Origin: Paenibacillus caui
Lineage (GTDB): Bacteria; Bacillota; Bacilli; Paenibacillales; Paenibacillaceae
Assembly (NCBI RefSeq): GCF_019904135.1
Contig: NZ_JAIOGQ010000016.1
Coordinates: forward strand, 45,183-109,182
Direction of reading: 5' to 3'
DNA: 64,000 bases
Positions 18,000 through 28,229 of this stretch are shown here, piece by piece. Both the position numbers and the translations under genes were made by a program. How positions within the stretch are numbered: the stretch's first letter is position 1; each line of letters starts with the position of its first letter. A model generated the notes under the pieces. It ran no database searches. It had not been told where the DNA came from and saw only the letters and a list, made by a program, of their open reading frames with translations.

Positions 18000-19175
18000 A
18001 TGAAAAAATGGTTTAGTGTTGTTTTGATTTTAGTATTTGTGCTGCTTTCTGCCTGCTCGAATGAGCAAGGAAGCCCCGCTGCATCGTCCGCAGCGAATCA
18101 GAGTGCTTCGAATTCCGGTACGGGTGCTTCAGCGGATGCATCCGCACAGCCAGCGTCCTCACCGGCGGAAACAGGACAATCCGGTACCGGTTCCAGTACA
18201 GAGCTGCCGGACAAGCTGAAGAACCCGGTTAAGATCGCGCTGGTTACCCGCATTACTTCGGGTTCGTTCTTCAATGCTTATAACAAAGGGGTTCAGAAGC
18301 AGGTAGACGCCTTCGGCGGCGAATTGAAAATTTATGATTCGGGCAACGATCTGTCCAAAATGGCTTCCAATATCGAAACGGCCATCAATGAGAAGGTCGA
18401 CGCGATTCTGGTGAACAACGGTACGGCACAGGCGCTCGAGCCTGCCGTGAAAAAGGCTGTAGCTGCCGGAATTCCCGTGGTGGCCTATGATACGGATCTC
18501 AGCTTGCCCGGAGTGTCTTCCATCAACCAGGACGATTACCTGCTTGCCTGGCAGTCGCTGAAGAAAATGGCCGGCGATTTGAACGGGAAAGGCAACATTG
18601 CTGTGCTGTGGGTTGCGGGCTATCTGCCAATGGAGCGGAGACAGGTGATGATCGATGCATTCTACAAGCGGTATCCGGGAATCAAGGAGGTGGCGCGCTT
18701 TGGCAGCGTTACGTCCAATACATCGCTCGATACGCAGGCTCAGGTAGAGGCTTTGCTTAAGAAGTTCCCTAAAGAGGGAGAGCTTCAGGCGATCTACTCC
18801 AACTGGAACGAATTCACACGCGGGGCGCTTCAAGCCTTGAAGCAGGCCGGACGCACGGATATTAAGGTGTACGGAATCGACCTCACTGACGAGGAGCTTC
18901 CATTGCTTAAGGAAGCGAACAGCCCTTGGGTGGCGGCTTCCGCAACGAACCCGGGGAATGTAGGAGAAATCCAGGCAAGACTTGCTTACCAGAAAATAGC
19001 CGGCGAGAAGGTGCCGGAGGATGTATCTATTGAACCGCACCTGGTTGAGCGGGCCGCGCTTCCCAAAGAGAAAATTTCTTTTGCCGATCTGGGAAAATAC
19101 GTACCGGGTTGGGGTGATTCCAACGAAGCCCGCTCTCCATGGATGACGGAGCTTGAGAAGGGTGCGAAAAAGTGA
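18000..19175 (+). CDS. Sugar ABC transporter substrate-binding lipoprotein (RbsB-like)
   Basis: A 391-residue periplasmic-binding-protein type I lipoprotein (lipobox LLSAC) with a Ser/Ala-rich linker to about residue 75. The fold shows in VTRITSGSFFNAYNKG, EKVDAILVNNGTAQAL, AAGIPVVAYDTDL and VYGIDLTDEEL. GGGGGAGAAAC precedes ATG 18000. It is coupled to the ATPase gene at 19175. The sugar is not identified. Confidence 0.88.
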   Translation: MKKWFSVVLILVFVLLSACSNEQGSPAASSAANQSASNSGTGASADASAQPASSPAETGQSGTGSSTELPDKLKNPVKIALVTRITSGSFFNAYNKGVQKQVDAFGGELKIYDSGNDLSKMASNIETAINEKVDAILVNNGTAQALEPAVKKAVAAGIPVVAYDTDLSLPGVSSINQDDYLLAWQSLKKMAGDLNGKGNIAVLWVAGYLPMERRQVMIDAFYKRYPGIKEVARFGSVTSNTSLDTQAQVEALLKKFPKEGELQAIYSNWNEFTRGALQALKQAGRTDIKVYGIDLTDEELPLLKEANSPWVAASATNPGNVGEIQARLAYQKIAGEKVPEDVSIEPHLVERAALPKEKISFADLGKYVPGWGDSNEARSPWMTELEKGAKK

Positions 19176-20656
19176 TGCTGGAGCTGGGTGGCATCGGACA
19201 GGATTTCGGAGCCGGACCTGTGCTTCATAATGTGTCATTTACCGTTCGAAAAGGGGAGGTGCATGCCCTCCTCGGCATGAATGGAGCCGGGAAAAGCACG
19301 CTGCTTCATATCGCCGCCGGCGTTTTTTCGCCCAAGGAAGGGAACGTAGTCATTGACGGAAAGCCTGTCGTCTTCAAAAGTCCGGCAGACGCGGCAGCTC
19401 ATGGGGTCGTCTTCCTGACACAGGAAGTGGACCGCGGGCTTGTACCGCAATTGTCCGTTCACGAAAATTTGACTGTCGCGCTGCTCAAGAAAGAGAAAGC
19501 GGTTCTGTTTCCCAAGAAAGCGAACCGGCTGCGGGCCCGTCAGCTTCTTGCCGAGTACGGACTTGAACTTGATGTCGACAAACCGGTCCGTCTGTTGTCC
19601 CTTTATGAGAAGCAGATGCTCTCCCTCATCCGGGCGGTCACGAATGAGGCCAAGTATCTGCTGCTGGACGAGCCTACGGCTTCCTTCGATCCGCGCGAAG
19701 CGGAGCGCTTCTACGCAACGGTGCGCAAGCTTCGGGAGCAAGGAATAGGGATCGTCTTTGTCTCCCATAAGCTGCACGAGGTGATGGCGCTGTCGGACCG
19801 GATCACCGTGCTGCGGGGCGGCTCTGCCGTTCTTGAGGAGGAGGCGTCCAAAGTAACCCTGGAGAACATAGTTGAGAAAATGACGAACGGCGAATCTGCC
19901 GTCATCCGGAAAGAGCGGAAGGACAAGGCGTTTGACGAAGTGCAATTTGCGGTGAACGGTCTTCGGCTTCATCGGGACGCGAAGCCTGTGTCACTGCGGA
20001 TCGGGAAAGGCGAAATTGTTACGGTGTTCGGCCTGCTGGGCAGCGGCAAAACTTCGCTTGCCGAGACACTGTTCGGCTTGCGCCGCCCTTATCAGGCTCA
20101 GGTGAAAGGGACGACTCGGCGGATCGGAAGCTCGCTTCAGGCGGTGAAGGCGGGGCTAGCCTTTATTCCGGAGGAACGGGGCAGGCAGGGGATCTGGAAG
20201 AAGGAGGATATCCGGACTCATCTGGCGCTTTCTTTCCAAGGCTGGATTTCAAAACGCAAGGAGACGGATTACAGCCGGAATTTAATCTCTTCCTTCGCCA
20301 TTCGACCCGAATCGCCGGAATACAAAGTCGGCAGACTGAGCGGCGGCAATCAGCAAAAGGTGGCGATCGCGAAGTGGTTTGCCCAGGGCAGGGAGCTGGC
20401 GCTATTTGATGAGCCGATGAAAGGCATCGATGTGGCTGCCAAAGAGACCATATTTCAAATGATTGAATCGCTCGCCGAGCAGGGAACCTCGGTGCTGTAT
20501 TTGACGGCGGAGCCGGATGAGGCGCTGCGGATATCGGACCGGATAGTCATTTTGTCCGGCGGAGAGATCGTAGAGGAACGGGAAGCGCACGAGCTTACCC
20601 TGGAAGAGCTGCTGCTGGCAGCGGATAAGGAGGTTGAATTTGTTGGAAACGATTGA
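19175..20656 (+). CDS. Sugar ABC transporter ATPase with two NBDs (RbsA-like)
   Basis: A 493-residue protein of two fused nucleotide-binding domains. NBD1: Walker A GMNGAGKST, Walker B YLLLDEPTASFD. NBD2: GLLGSGKTS, signature RLSGGNQQKVAIAKW, then LALFDEPMKGID. The NBD1 signature is poor (LSLYEKQML), as in RbsA-type asymmetric ATPases. A GTG at 19172 is an alternative start. It overlaps the upstream gene. Confidence 0.9.
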   Translation: MLELGGIGQDFGAGPVLHNVSFTVRKGEVHALLGMNGAGKSTLLHIAAGVFSPKEGNVVIDGKPVVFKSPADAAAHGVVFLTQEVDRGLVPQLSVHENLTVALLKKEKAVLFPKKANRLRARQLLAEYGLELDVDKPVRLLSLYEKQMLSLIRAVTNEAKYLLLDEPTASFDPREAERFYATVRKLREQGIGIVFVSHKLHEVMALSDRITVLRGGSAVLEEEASKVTLENIVEKMTNGESAVIRKERKDKAFDEVQFAVNGLRLHRDAKPVSLRIGKGEIVTVFGLLGSGKTSLAETLFGLRRPYQAQVKGTTRRIGSSLQAVKAGLAFIPEERGRQGIWKKEDIRTHLALSFQGWISKRKETDYSRNLISSFAIRPESPEYKVGRLSGGNQQKVAIAKWFAQGRELALFDEPMKGIDVAAKETIFQMIESLAEQGTSVLYLTAEPDEALRISDRIVILSGGEIVEEREAHELTLEELLLAADKEVEFVGND

Positions 20657-21656
20657 GATAGCGCGCCCCCTGAGGGGCGGAAAGCCGCTTGGCGCCTATT
20701 TGTTCCGCTATGGAGCCGTCATTACGGTAATCGGCGTTGTCGTATTTTTCTCCATTGTGAATGAGCACTTCTTGACTTACAACAACCTGAAGGATATTTT
20801 GAAGGCTATATCGGTGACGACTTTTCTTGCTCTCGGCGTAACGTTCAGTCTTGTTGTGGACGGATTTGATGTATCGGTCGGATCGACCACCAGCCTGGCC
20901 ACGATTGCGGCGGCTTCGGCCTTGGTCCTTCATCGCCAGGAGCTGTTCGTGACGCTGCTTGTTCCGCTGCTATGCGGGGTGGCGGTAGGCTTGTTCAACG
21001 CCTTCCTGGTTGTGAAAGTCAAACTGCCGGACTTGCTCGCAACGCTGGCCGTGATGTACATTGTGAACGGCATTCAGCTGACATATACCAAAGGATACAC
21101 CATTTACGAAGGAATGGCGCTGGATAACGGCGCGGCAACGGGGCGCTTCATTCCGTCTTTCCTGTTCATCGGCCAGGGAGAACTGCTCGGCATTCCGGTA
21201 GCGGTCATTCTGATGCTGCTGATCGTGCTCCTTGCGCACTTGTTTCTGGAAAGAACAACGATAGGGCGCCATATGTACATGGTCGGCGGCAATCCGGAGG
21301 CCGCCAATTTGTTCGGCATTCCGGTCAACCGTTACCGGGTGCTCGCATACGTACTCAGCGGACTCCTTGCAGCCGTCGGCGGAATCGTCCTGACGAGCCG
21401 GATCGGAACGGGCCAGGTATCGGCCGGAGCCCCGCTTCTAATGGACGCGGTAGCGGCGGCGTATATTGGCTACGCCTTGTTCGGCGAGAAGAAACCGAGC
21501 GTTATCGGTACGCTGCTGGGCTCCATACTCATCGGCGTGCTGTTGAACGGGCTTACGATGATGAACGTTCCGTATTTCGCCCAGGATATCGTGAAAGGGT
21601 CCATTCTGGTGCTGGCGCTCGCTTTTTCGTTCCTGCGCAGGGACAAGAAAGCGTAG
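20643..21656 (+). CDS. Sugar ABC transporter permease (RbsC-like)
   Basis: About 337 residues with some nine or ten membrane helices. Family motifs are GVTFSLVVDGFDVSVGS, GNPEAANLFGIPVNRYR and the GRI-like SRIGTGQ. It starts at one of the TTG codons (20634, 20640, 20643) after AAGGAGG; 20643 has the best spacing. It overlaps the ATPase gene. Confidence 0.9.
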   Translation: METIEIARPLRGGKPLGAYLFRYGAVITVIGVVVFFSIVNEHFLTYNNLKDILKAISVTTFLALGVTFSLVVDGFDVSVGSTTSLATIAAASALVLHRQELFVTLLVPLLCGVAVGLFNAFLVVKVKLPDLLATLAVMYIVNGIQLTYTKGYTIYEGMALDNGAATGRFIPSFLFIGQGELLGIPVAVILMLLIVLLAHLFLERTTIGRHMYMVGGNPEAANLFGIPVNRYRVLAYVLSGLLAAVGGIVLTSRIGTGQVSAGAPLLMDAVAAAYIGYALFGEKKPSVIGTLLGSILIGVLLNGLTMMNVPYFAQDIVKGSILVLALAFSFLRRDKKA

Positions 21657-21798
21657 AACCGGAAAACCGGGAGGCTTCGCCGTCTTTCGAAACGCCATAA
21701 CAGCTTGACGTCAGGCGTATGGCCTGGTTCAGCGATGCCTTCGACCAGATTAGATAAAAATGAAAGAGGGCAGTCCCTGGCGGACTGCCTCAACAATA

Positions 21799-21848
21799 AA
21801 GCCGCTTTGCCGCCAAGGATGCTTGGACAGCGAAGCGGCTTATATTTT
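21799..21848. terminator. Terminator between the sugar operon and the CcdC-like gene
   Basis: AAGCCGCTT (21799-21807) pairs with AAGCGGCTT (21833-21841), with an inner CAAG/CTTG pair. It lies between convergent genes. Confidence 0.75.
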
Positions 21849-21879
21849 GCCCGCCGGCTGCTTATTCGAAGAATGGGCT

Positions 21880-22383
21880 TTACTCGGGGGTAGCCTGTTT
21901 TCCGGTAATCAGATGATATTCCTTCAGCATAAATAACCTCCAGCGGGTAATCATACCGAAGGCGAGCAGAAAGAACAGGCCGCCGGTTTGCGGAATGCTG
22001 ACATATTCCTGGATGAACTCATGCAGGATTAGCCGTACAGCAAGCAGGCCGAGCAGAATAAAGGCAAATCCGGGAGACCGCTGGGCGAATACTTCGCCGC
22101 CTTTGACTTCGAATTTTGTGGTCCGGATCAGCGGATAAGAAAAGAACAGCCAGCCCGCAGCAAAAGCTGCCAGCCCCCACCAGAACGGAATATGCGTGGG
22201 AGGATATACAAACATCAGCGCACCTGTCGCCATGCCGATCGGCGGCATGACTATTTTTTTCACGGTAACAGGCCGGCTGCTGGCTTTAAGGCGTACAAAA
22301 ATAACGGTTAACGCGAACGCCACGGTGCAGAGCGTAACCACTATTCTTAAGGTTGCGGGAGTCATCAGATTATTGACATCCAC
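21880..22383 (-). CDS. CcdC-family membrane protein
   Basis: A 167-residue protein with four or five hydrophobic helices (about residues 12-30, 45-60, 68-85, 105-125 and 137-150). PPIGMATGALMFVYPPTHIP and KGGEVFAQRSPGFAFILLGL match the CcdC/DUF1453 family first noted beside cytochrome c biogenesis genes in Bacillus. Function is not established. It is convergent with the sugar transporter. Confidence 0.78.
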   Translation of the reverse strand: MDVNNLMTPATLRIVVTLCTVAFALTVIFVRLKASSRPVTVKKIVMPPIGMATGALMFVYPPTHIPFWWGLAAFAAGWLFFSYPLIRTTKFEVKGGEVFAQRSPGFAFILLGLLAVRLILHEFIQEYVSIPQTGGLFFLLAFGMITRWRLFMLKEYHLITGKQATPE

Positions 22384-22624
22384 CTGGGGTCTTCCTCTCT
22401 ATACATGGATTTCGAATGCAACCATTATAGCATATCCTGCCTTGGGACTTCCTGTTTCAGAATATAATATAATATGTAAAAGAGGCTTATTCAAAGAAAT
22501 CCGGGGGGAACAGCGACCTTAAGGAACTATCCATCTTCGCAGTGACACATGATTCAATCATTTGTGCAGGCTTATATAGGTTCATAGGTTCGTCGCAGAA
22601 CACAAGGAGAAGGGGTGCAGTACC

Positions 22625-23689
22625 ATGGATTCGAATGTGAAAAATAGTCAGGATTGGTTATTCTACATAGGCTCTTACTCGCCGGCTGATAAGCCGGGCA
22701 TTCATTTGGCCGGGGTAAACCCGGAGAGCGGAGAAATGAAACTAATCAGCAGTACGTCCGGAATCGAAAATCCGTCGTTTCTGGCTCTTCATCAGGACGG
22801 CCGGACGCTTTATGCCGTGACGGAAACTGACGAGGGCGAAGCGGTCAGCTACCGGATTTCTCCGGAGGGGCAGCTCAAGGAGTTAAGCCGGGAAAACACC
22901 GGCGGCGAGCATCCGTGCCACATCGCCTATTCGCCCGCAAATGTCCTGGTGACCGTCAACTATACGGGAGGGCAGGTGAGCAGTTATTTGCCGGACGCCG
23001 AAGGGGCAATCGGCAAAACCGCTTCGCGCATTCAGCATACCGGCAGCGGACCGAATCCAAGACGGCAGGAGAAGGCGCATCCCCATTCCGCTATACCGGA
23101 TCGGCAAGGGAAATATGTGTACGTCTCGGATTTGGGGTTGGATCGGATCGTGATCTACCGGCTGGAGGAAGGGCGGCTTGTAATCCATAAGGAGGTTTCC
23201 CTTCCGCCCGGAGCGGGACCGCGCCATTTTGTCATTCATCCATCGGAAAAATGGGCCTACGGCATCAATGAGCTGAACAACACGGTTACGCTCTATGCCT
23301 ATCATGGGCAGGAAGGCGATTTAACGCCTCTGCAGCATATTTCCGCGCTGCCGGAACACATTAACCGGGAATGCACGGCGGCAGACATTCACGTCTCTTT
23401 ATGCGGGCGTTTTCTGTACGGATCGAACCGCGGATTTGACAGCATTGTACGCTTCAGAATCGATTCCGCCACGGGCGAGCTGTCCGAGCCGGAATGGTTT
23501 CGCAGCGGAGGAGCCGGACCGCGGAACTTTGCGCTTACTCCGAATGGCCTGCTGCTTGCCGCGAACCAGGACAGCGATGTGATCGTTTCGTTCTTCGTCG
23601 ATCCGGAAACCGGAGCGCTAAGCGAAACCGGATTCACGCTGCCTGTACCCAAACCGGTCTGCATTGCGGGCTGGGAAGGCTTGCGTTAA
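22625..23689 (+). CDS. pgl: 6-phosphogluconolactonase-type beta-propeller (YkgB/Pgl family)
   Basis: A 354-residue seven-bladed lactonase of the pentose-phosphate pathway type. Diagnostic segments are SGIENPSFLALHQDGRTLYAV, EHPCHIAYSP, AHPHSAIPDRQGKYVYVSDLGLD, GAGPRHFVIHP and GGAGPRNFALTPNG. AGGAGAAGGGGTGC precedes the ATG. It stands alone. Confidence 0.88.
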   Translation: MDSNVKNSQDWLFYIGSYSPADKPGIHLAGVNPESGEMKLISSTSGIENPSFLALHQDGRTLYAVTETDEGEAVSYRISPEGQLKELSRENTGGEHPCHIAYSPANVLVTVNYTGGQVSSYLPDAEGAIGKTASRIQHTGSGPNPRRQEKAHPHSAIPDRQGKYVYVSDLGLDRIVIYRLEEGRLVIHKEVSLPPGAGPRHFVIHPSEKWAYGINELNNTVTLYAYHGQEGDLTPLQHISALPEHINRECTAADIHVSLCGRFLYGSNRGFDSIVRFRIDSATGELSEPEWFRSGGAGPRNFALTPNGLLLAANQDSDVIVSFFVDPETGALSETGFTLPVPKPVCIAGWEGLR

Positions 23690-23706
23690 ACCCGAAGCCA
23701 TAATAG

Positions 23707-23737
23707 AGCCGCTTCTGCCTGGCAGAGCGGCTTTTTG
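23707..23737 (+). terminator. Terminator after the lactonase gene
   Basis: AGCCGCT (23707-23713) pairs with AGCGGCT (23726-23732), followed by TTTTT. Confidence 0.85.
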
Positions 23738-23989
23738 GTATTAGGTTCATAAACCATATAAAAAAATCATACATTTCAGATAGAAAAGGTTTGACACGAG
23801 ACAAATACAACTATAAAATGTCAGATATAACATACTAAACAGGTAGGATTAATACAGGAAAGTTTTTCAATCAAGATGGAGGTAAGCATCTTGCCTGGCA
23901 GACACGGGCGCAGCCTGGTTTGACCCTGGAAGACGCGAACCTTCATCTCTTTTTTCAAAACCAATTTATTGCTTTAGAGGGGTGATACT
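23738..23989. other. Leader region of the sulfate transport operon
   Basis: AT-rich upstream part with TTGACA-like sequence, then a GC-rich stretch (about 23880-23945) that may fold. It lacks the conserved core of the SAM-I riboswitch, so no riboswitch class is called. Sulfur regulation (CymR-like) would be expected, but no operator is recognised with confidence. Confidence 0.4.
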
Positions 23990-25033
23990 GTGAAGAAAGG
24001 GTTAAGAAAGGGAATTCTGATTAGTCTGGTTTTTAGTTTGGCCGTGGCGGTTACGGCTTGCGGCTCCGGAGACAAAGAGGCGGGGTCAGACAGCAAGAAG
24101 ATTGAACTGCTAAACGTTTCCTACGATCCGACAAGGGAATTATACGAGAATTACAATAAGGCATTTGCCGCTTACTGGAAGAACAAGACCGGTCAGGAAG
24201 TGACCATCAAGCAGTCCCATGGCGGCTCGGGCAAGCAAAGCCGTGCGGTGATTGACGGCCTGAATGCCGACGTAGTTACACTGGCTCTGGGCTATGATAT
24301 TGACGCGATCCAAAAGGAAGGCCAGATCAATGAGGGCTGGCAGAGCAAATTTGAACATAACAGTTCGCCCTATACATCTACGATTGTACTGCTGGTCAGA
24401 AAGGGAAATCCGAAAGGCATTAAAGACTGGAATGACCTGATCAAGGACGGTGTAGAGGTCATTACCCCGAATCCGGAAACTTCTGGAGGCGCACGCTGGA
24501 ATTATCTCGCCGCCTGGGATTACGCGCTGCATCAAAACAACGGCGACCAGGATAAAGCCAAGGAGTTTGTCAAGAAGCTGTTCGAGCATGTTCCCGTTCT
24601 GGATACCGGTGCCCGGGGAGCGACCACTACTTTTGTGGAGCGCGGAATCGGCGATGTTCTGATCGCGTGGGAGAATGAAGCGCTGCTGTCCCTCAAAGAG
24701 CTTGGACCGGATAAATTCGAAATCGTATATCCTTCGGAAAGCATTTTGGCTGAGCCTCCGGTAGCGGTCGTGGACAAAAATGTCGACAAGAAGGGTACCC
24801 GGGAGGCTGCAGAAGCTTACCTGCAATACCTGTATTCCGAAGAGGGGCAGACGATCGCAGCCGAGAACTTCTATCGCCCTACCCTCGAAAGCGTGAAAGA
24901 AAAGTACAAAGACGAGTTTCAAGATATCAAGCTGTACACGATAGACGATGAATTTGGCGGCTGGGCCAAAGCTCAGAAGGAACATTTCAGTGAAGGCGGA
25001 ATCTTTGACCAGATCTACACGCCCGGCCAGTAA
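23990..25033 (+). CDS. sbp: Sulfate ABC transporter substrate-binding lipoprotein
   Basis: A 347-residue lipoprotein (lipobox AVTAC). The Sbp/CysP sulfate site is visible: [47 protein letters not shown] and ENEALLS. It starts with GTG after GAGGGGTGATACT. It leads the cysTW genes. Confidence 0.93.
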   Translation: MKKGLRKGILISLVFSLAVAVTACGSGDKEAGSDSKKIELLNVSYDPTRELYENYNKAFAAYWKNKTGQEVTIKQSHGGSGKQSRAVIDGLNADVVTLALGYDIDAIQKEGQINEGWQSKFEHNSSPYTSTIVLLVRKGNPKGIKDWNDLIKDGVEVITPNPETSGGARWNYLAAWDYALHQNNGDQDKAKEFVKKLFEHVPVLDTGARGATTTFVERGIGDVLIAWENEALLSLKELGPDKFEIVYPSESILAEPPVAVVDKNVDKKGTREAAEAYLQYLYSEEGQTIAAENFYRPTLESVKEKYKDEFQDIKLYTIDDEFGGWAKAQKEHFSEGGIFDQIYTPGQ

Positions 25034-25082
25034 GTAAGGAGCCCGCTCCAAATTCTCAACCTCAACAGAAAGGGTGCCTAAG

Positions 25083-25916
25083 ATGAAGACAGCAACAGCA
25101 TCAAATAGGGGGGTACTGCCCGGCTTTGGGTTAACGCTGGGCTACACGATACTCTATTTGAGCCTCGTCGTACTTATTCCACTATCAGCTCTGTTATTCA
25201 ATTCAACGGGCCTGACCTGGGAGAAATTTTGGGGCGTGGCTACCGACCCGAGGGTTATCGCTTCCTACAGGGTCAGCTTTTTAACCGCAGCCGCGGCAGC
25301 GCTGGTTGATACCGTACTCGGATTGCTGCTGGCTTGGGTGCTGGTCCGGTATACATTTCCCGGCAAAAGCATATTCGACGCGCTGGTGGATCTTCCGTTC
25401 GCCCTGCCGACGGCAGTTGCCGGAGTTTCCCTGACGGCGATTTATGCGAATAACGGCTGGATCGGCTCTTTGCTCGAGCCGCTCGGCATCAAGGTGGCTT
25501 TTACGCCGCTCGGCATCATTATCGCCTTGATGTTTATCGGGATTCCGTTTGTAGTCAGAACGGTTCAACCGGTGCTTCAGGAGCTGGAAGCGGATGTGGA
25601 GGAGGCTGCGGCAACGCTCGGTTCCAGCCGTCTGCGGACGTTTGGCTCCGTCATTCTTCCGCAGTTGGCTCCCCCGCTCCTGACCGGCTTCGCTCTGGCA
25701 TTTGCCCGGGGGATCGGCGAATACGGGTCCGTCGTATTCATATCCGGCAACATGCCCATGAAGACGGAAATCGCTCCGCTTCTGATTATGTCCAAGCTGG
25801 AAAGGTTCGATTATGCGGGAGCTACGGCAGTCGCGATCATTCTGCTGCTCATTTCCTTCCTGCTGCTGCTGGCGACAAACCTGCTGCAGCGCTGGATGCG
25901 CAAAAGCGCACGCTAG
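25083..25916 (+). CDS. cysT: Sulfate ABC transporter permease CysT
   Basis: A 277-residue permease with six membrane helices. The ATPase-contact loop is [23 protein letters not shown], and the C-terminal [18 protein letters not shown] is typical of CysT/CysU. ATG 25083 follows AAAGGGTGCC. It lies 49 bp after sbp. Confidence 0.92.
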   Translation: MKTATASNRGVLPGFGLTLGYTILYLSLVVLIPLSALLFNSTGLTWEKFWGVATDPRVIASYRVSFLTAAAAALVDTVLGLLLAWVLVRYTFPGKSIFDALVDLPFALPTAVAGVSLTAIYANNGWIGSLLEPLGIKVAFTPLGIIIALMFIGIPFVVRTVQPVLQELEADVEEAAATLGSSRLRTFGSVILPQLAPPLLTGFALAFARGIGEYGSVVFISGNMPMKTEIAPLLIMSKLERFDYAGATAVAIILLLISFLLLLATNLLQRWMRKSAR

Positions 25917-26050
25917 TATGCTTACAGGCAAGGTTGCATGAGATGGTTAAACTGCTAAGCTTATGCTTTCGAAGCCAGTTTTGATGAAGTTAGAACGAAG
26001 TTAGAACAAGGAAGCTGATGCTATACAAAACTTTTAGGAGGTAATCATTG

Positions 26051-26914
26051 ATGGCAGGCACTGTTCCGGCTGTTCAGGCCAAAGCCCGGCAGGTTTCCCG
26101 CAATCAGGCGCTGTCCGAGTCCACCTGGGTGAAATGGACCCTGATCACCCTTGCCGGACTGGTTATGCTATGGCTGGTAGTTCTTCCGTTGCTGGTTGTT
26201 ATAGCCGAAGCGTTTAAGAAAGGCTGGGAGGTCTACGCTGCAAGCATCACCGATCCGGATGCATTATCGGCCCTGCGCCTTACTCTGCTGGTGGCTTTCA
26301 TAACCGTACCTCTGAACACCTTGTTCGGCATTGCCGCCGCCTGGGCGATCACCAAGTTCAGATTCCGCGGCAAGCAGCTGCTCGTTACGCTGATTGATCT
26401 GCCTTTTTCCGTATCACCGGTGATCGGCGGCTTGATGTACGTGCTCGTTTACGGCAAAAGAGGGTGGTTCGGCACCTGGCTTGATGACCATAATATTCAA
26501 ATTGTGTTCGCCCTGCCCGGCATTATTCTGGCCACGCTGTTTATAACTTTTCCGTTTGTGGCCCGTGAGCTCATTCCGCTGATGGAAGACCAGGGACAGC
26601 AGGAGGAAGAGGCTGCGGTGACGCTTGGCGCCAAAGGCTGGAAGGTATTCTGGCACATTACGCTGCCGAATATCAAGTGGGGTTTGCTCTATGGCATTAT
26701 TCTCTGCAATGCGAGAGCGATGGGAGAATTCGGGGCGGTGTCGGTTGTCTCCGGACATATCCGCGGCGAAACGAACACGCTGCCGCTGCATGTTGAAATC
26801 TTGTACAACGAGTATCAGTTTTCCGCGTCATTTGCGGTGGCGTCCCTGCTGCTTCTGCTTGCGCTCGTCACCCTTGTGCTGAAGGCGTGGTTCACCCGAA
26901 AGCATGCCCATTAA
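26051..26914 (+). CDS. cysW: Sulfate ABC transporter permease CysW
   Basis: A 287-residue permease. The contact loop is [23 protein letters not shown], and [27 protein letters not shown] is the CysW signature. TTTTAGGAGGTAATC precedes the start. A 134-bp gap separates it from cysT. No cysA ATPase follows, so the ATPase must be coded elsewhere. Confidence 0.92.
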   Translation: MAGTVPAVQAKARQVSRNQALSESTWVKWTLITLAGLVMLWLVVLPLLVVIAEAFKKGWEVYAASITDPDALSALRLTLLVAFITVPLNTLFGIAAAWAITKFRFRGKQLLVTLIDLPFSVSPVIGGLMYVLVYGKRGWFGTWLDDHNIQIVFALPGIILATLFITFPFVARELIPLMEDQGQQEEEAAVTLGAKGWKVFWHITLPNIKWGLLYGIILCNARAMGEFGAVSVVSGHIRGETNTLPLHVEILYNEYQFSASFAVASLLLLLALVTLVLKAWFTRKHAH

Positions 26915-26931
26915 TTTCGTCCAAATTATGA

Positions 26932-26987
26932 AAAACGGATTCGGCAAGCCGCTCCATCCCGGGCGGGCTGCTGAATCCGTTTTTTTG
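26932..26987 (+). terminator. Terminator after cysW
   Basis: AAAACGGATTC (from 26932) pairs with GAATCCGTTTT (26973 on), with an inner GCC/GGC stem and seven T. Confidence 0.88.
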
Positions 26988-27033
26988 GCTGTGCGAGGGA
27001 GCTCCCCTTCTCCTTCGGCCCGTCTCCCGCGCA

Positions 27034-27939
27034 TCAAGGAGTTGGCTTCGAAGGAGGGGGCTCCTCCGCAGAAGCGGGAGCTTCCTCTGACCCTGCCGGG
27101 TCATAATGGCCGGGGAAGGGCCGCGCTTTGCGCGGCTTGCCGTCGGTCCAGCGAAATCCGAGCAAGAACAGCAGCAGCTGTGCGGCGAGCGTATAAGGCG
27201 CGGCTTCCGCGCCGGCGAGATGGACCAGGAACAGGGCGGCGATTACAGCCGCCAGCCCGCGGAGCAGGCCGCTGCCCGGGGCCGGCCTGCGGTTTACCAG
27301 GAGGGCCTGTCCGAACATAAGAAGCGAGAACAGGCCCGAAACAAAGCGAGCCAGCGTGCAGGCGAGGTCCCATCCGTAGCCGGCGCTGGCTGGCGCCGGC
27401 AGCTCGTACAGCGCCTGCGCCAGCCAGGCGCAGAGCAGGATTCCTGCCGTGAGGAAGGCGAACGGCAGGGCGGGGCGAAGCTGCCGCCAGAGCGTGCGGC
27501 CCCAGCCGGGCTGCTCGCAGGCGTTCAGCAGCTTCAGGTGCTCGGCCGCAAGGCGCGAAGCTTCGCGGCTTAAGGTCCGGCGCAGCAGCGCAAGGCGTGC
27601 GGCGTCGAAATCCTGCAAGTAGGCGCCGATTTGGGAACGCAAATCGGGCGTTATGTAAGGGGCTGCAAGACAGGACAGAAGACTGCCTGTCCGTTCATCC
27701 TCCGGCAGCGGTTCATTCTGCATGCCTTCATCATCCGAGGGCAGAATCCGCAGCGCATGTTCCGCAGCTCCGTACAGACGCAAGCTTTCCAGCAGCCTTG
27801 CCGCCCTGGCCTCGTCCGCCTTCCTCCATGAACGCTGTGAAGCCAAGTACAGCCACGCGAACAGCACAGCGGCCGTAAGCGCCGCAGCGGCCCGCAGCGG
27901 ATAATGATCCATCCAACTAAGCCAATCCGTAAGGAACAC
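27034..27939 (-). CDS. Hypothetical membrane protein
   Basis: A 301-residue GC-rich gene. One helix lies near the N-terminus (~18-36) and three or four lie at ~155-250, with a long Ala/Arg/Leu-rich helical region (~37-140) between them and a Pro/Glu/Ser-rich tail. GTG at 27939 is preferred because GAGGAGTGAGCTTG precedes it. No family recognised; Ala/Leu compositional bias weakens similarity arguments. Confidence 0.6.
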   Translation of the reverse strand: MFLTDWLSWMDHYPLRAAAALTAAVLFAWLYLASQRSWRKADEARAARLLESLRLYGAAEHALRILPSDDEGMQNEPLPEDERTGSLLSCLAAPYITPDLRSQIGAYLQDFDAARLALLRRTLSREASRLAAEHLKLLNACEQPGWGRTLWRQLRPALPFAFLTAGILLCAWLAQALYELPAPASAGYGWDLACTLARFVSGLFSLLMFGQALLVNRRPAPGSGLLRGLAAVIAALFLVHLAGAEAAPYTLAAQLLLFLLGFRWTDGKPRKARPFPGHYDPAGSEEAPASAEEPPPSKPTP

Positions 27940-28194
27940 CAAGCTCACTCCTCTTGATTTTACTTCTTCCACTATTGCACACAAGAGGATATAAATTCAA
28001 GCAGCGGCAGGCCTAACTTGGGTAAATACAGCAGCCAATTAAGCCGATAAGTACATAATGTCCAAAAAGGAGAAGGTGACTCGTCTGGTCCAGATATAAA
28101 ACCCTTAACCTGGTCTTGCTTTCTCCAAATTTGATGGCATTAGAAAACACCGAAGTATTGAATTTGGGTACTTCCACTATCACATAGAAAGAAT

Positions 28195-28224
28195 AACGCA
28201 TCGAATCAATTGACTCGATGCGTT
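28195..28224 (-). terminator. Terminator of the cupin/CMD operon
   Basis: AACGCATCGA (28195-28204) pairs with TCGATGCGTT (28215-28224); reading leftward it is followed by ATTCTTT. Confidence 0.8.
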
Positions 28225-28229
28225 AATTT

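Noticed and set aside
23860..23985. SAM-type riboswitch before the sulfate operon
   Set aside because: The region can fold, but the conserved S-box core is not present.
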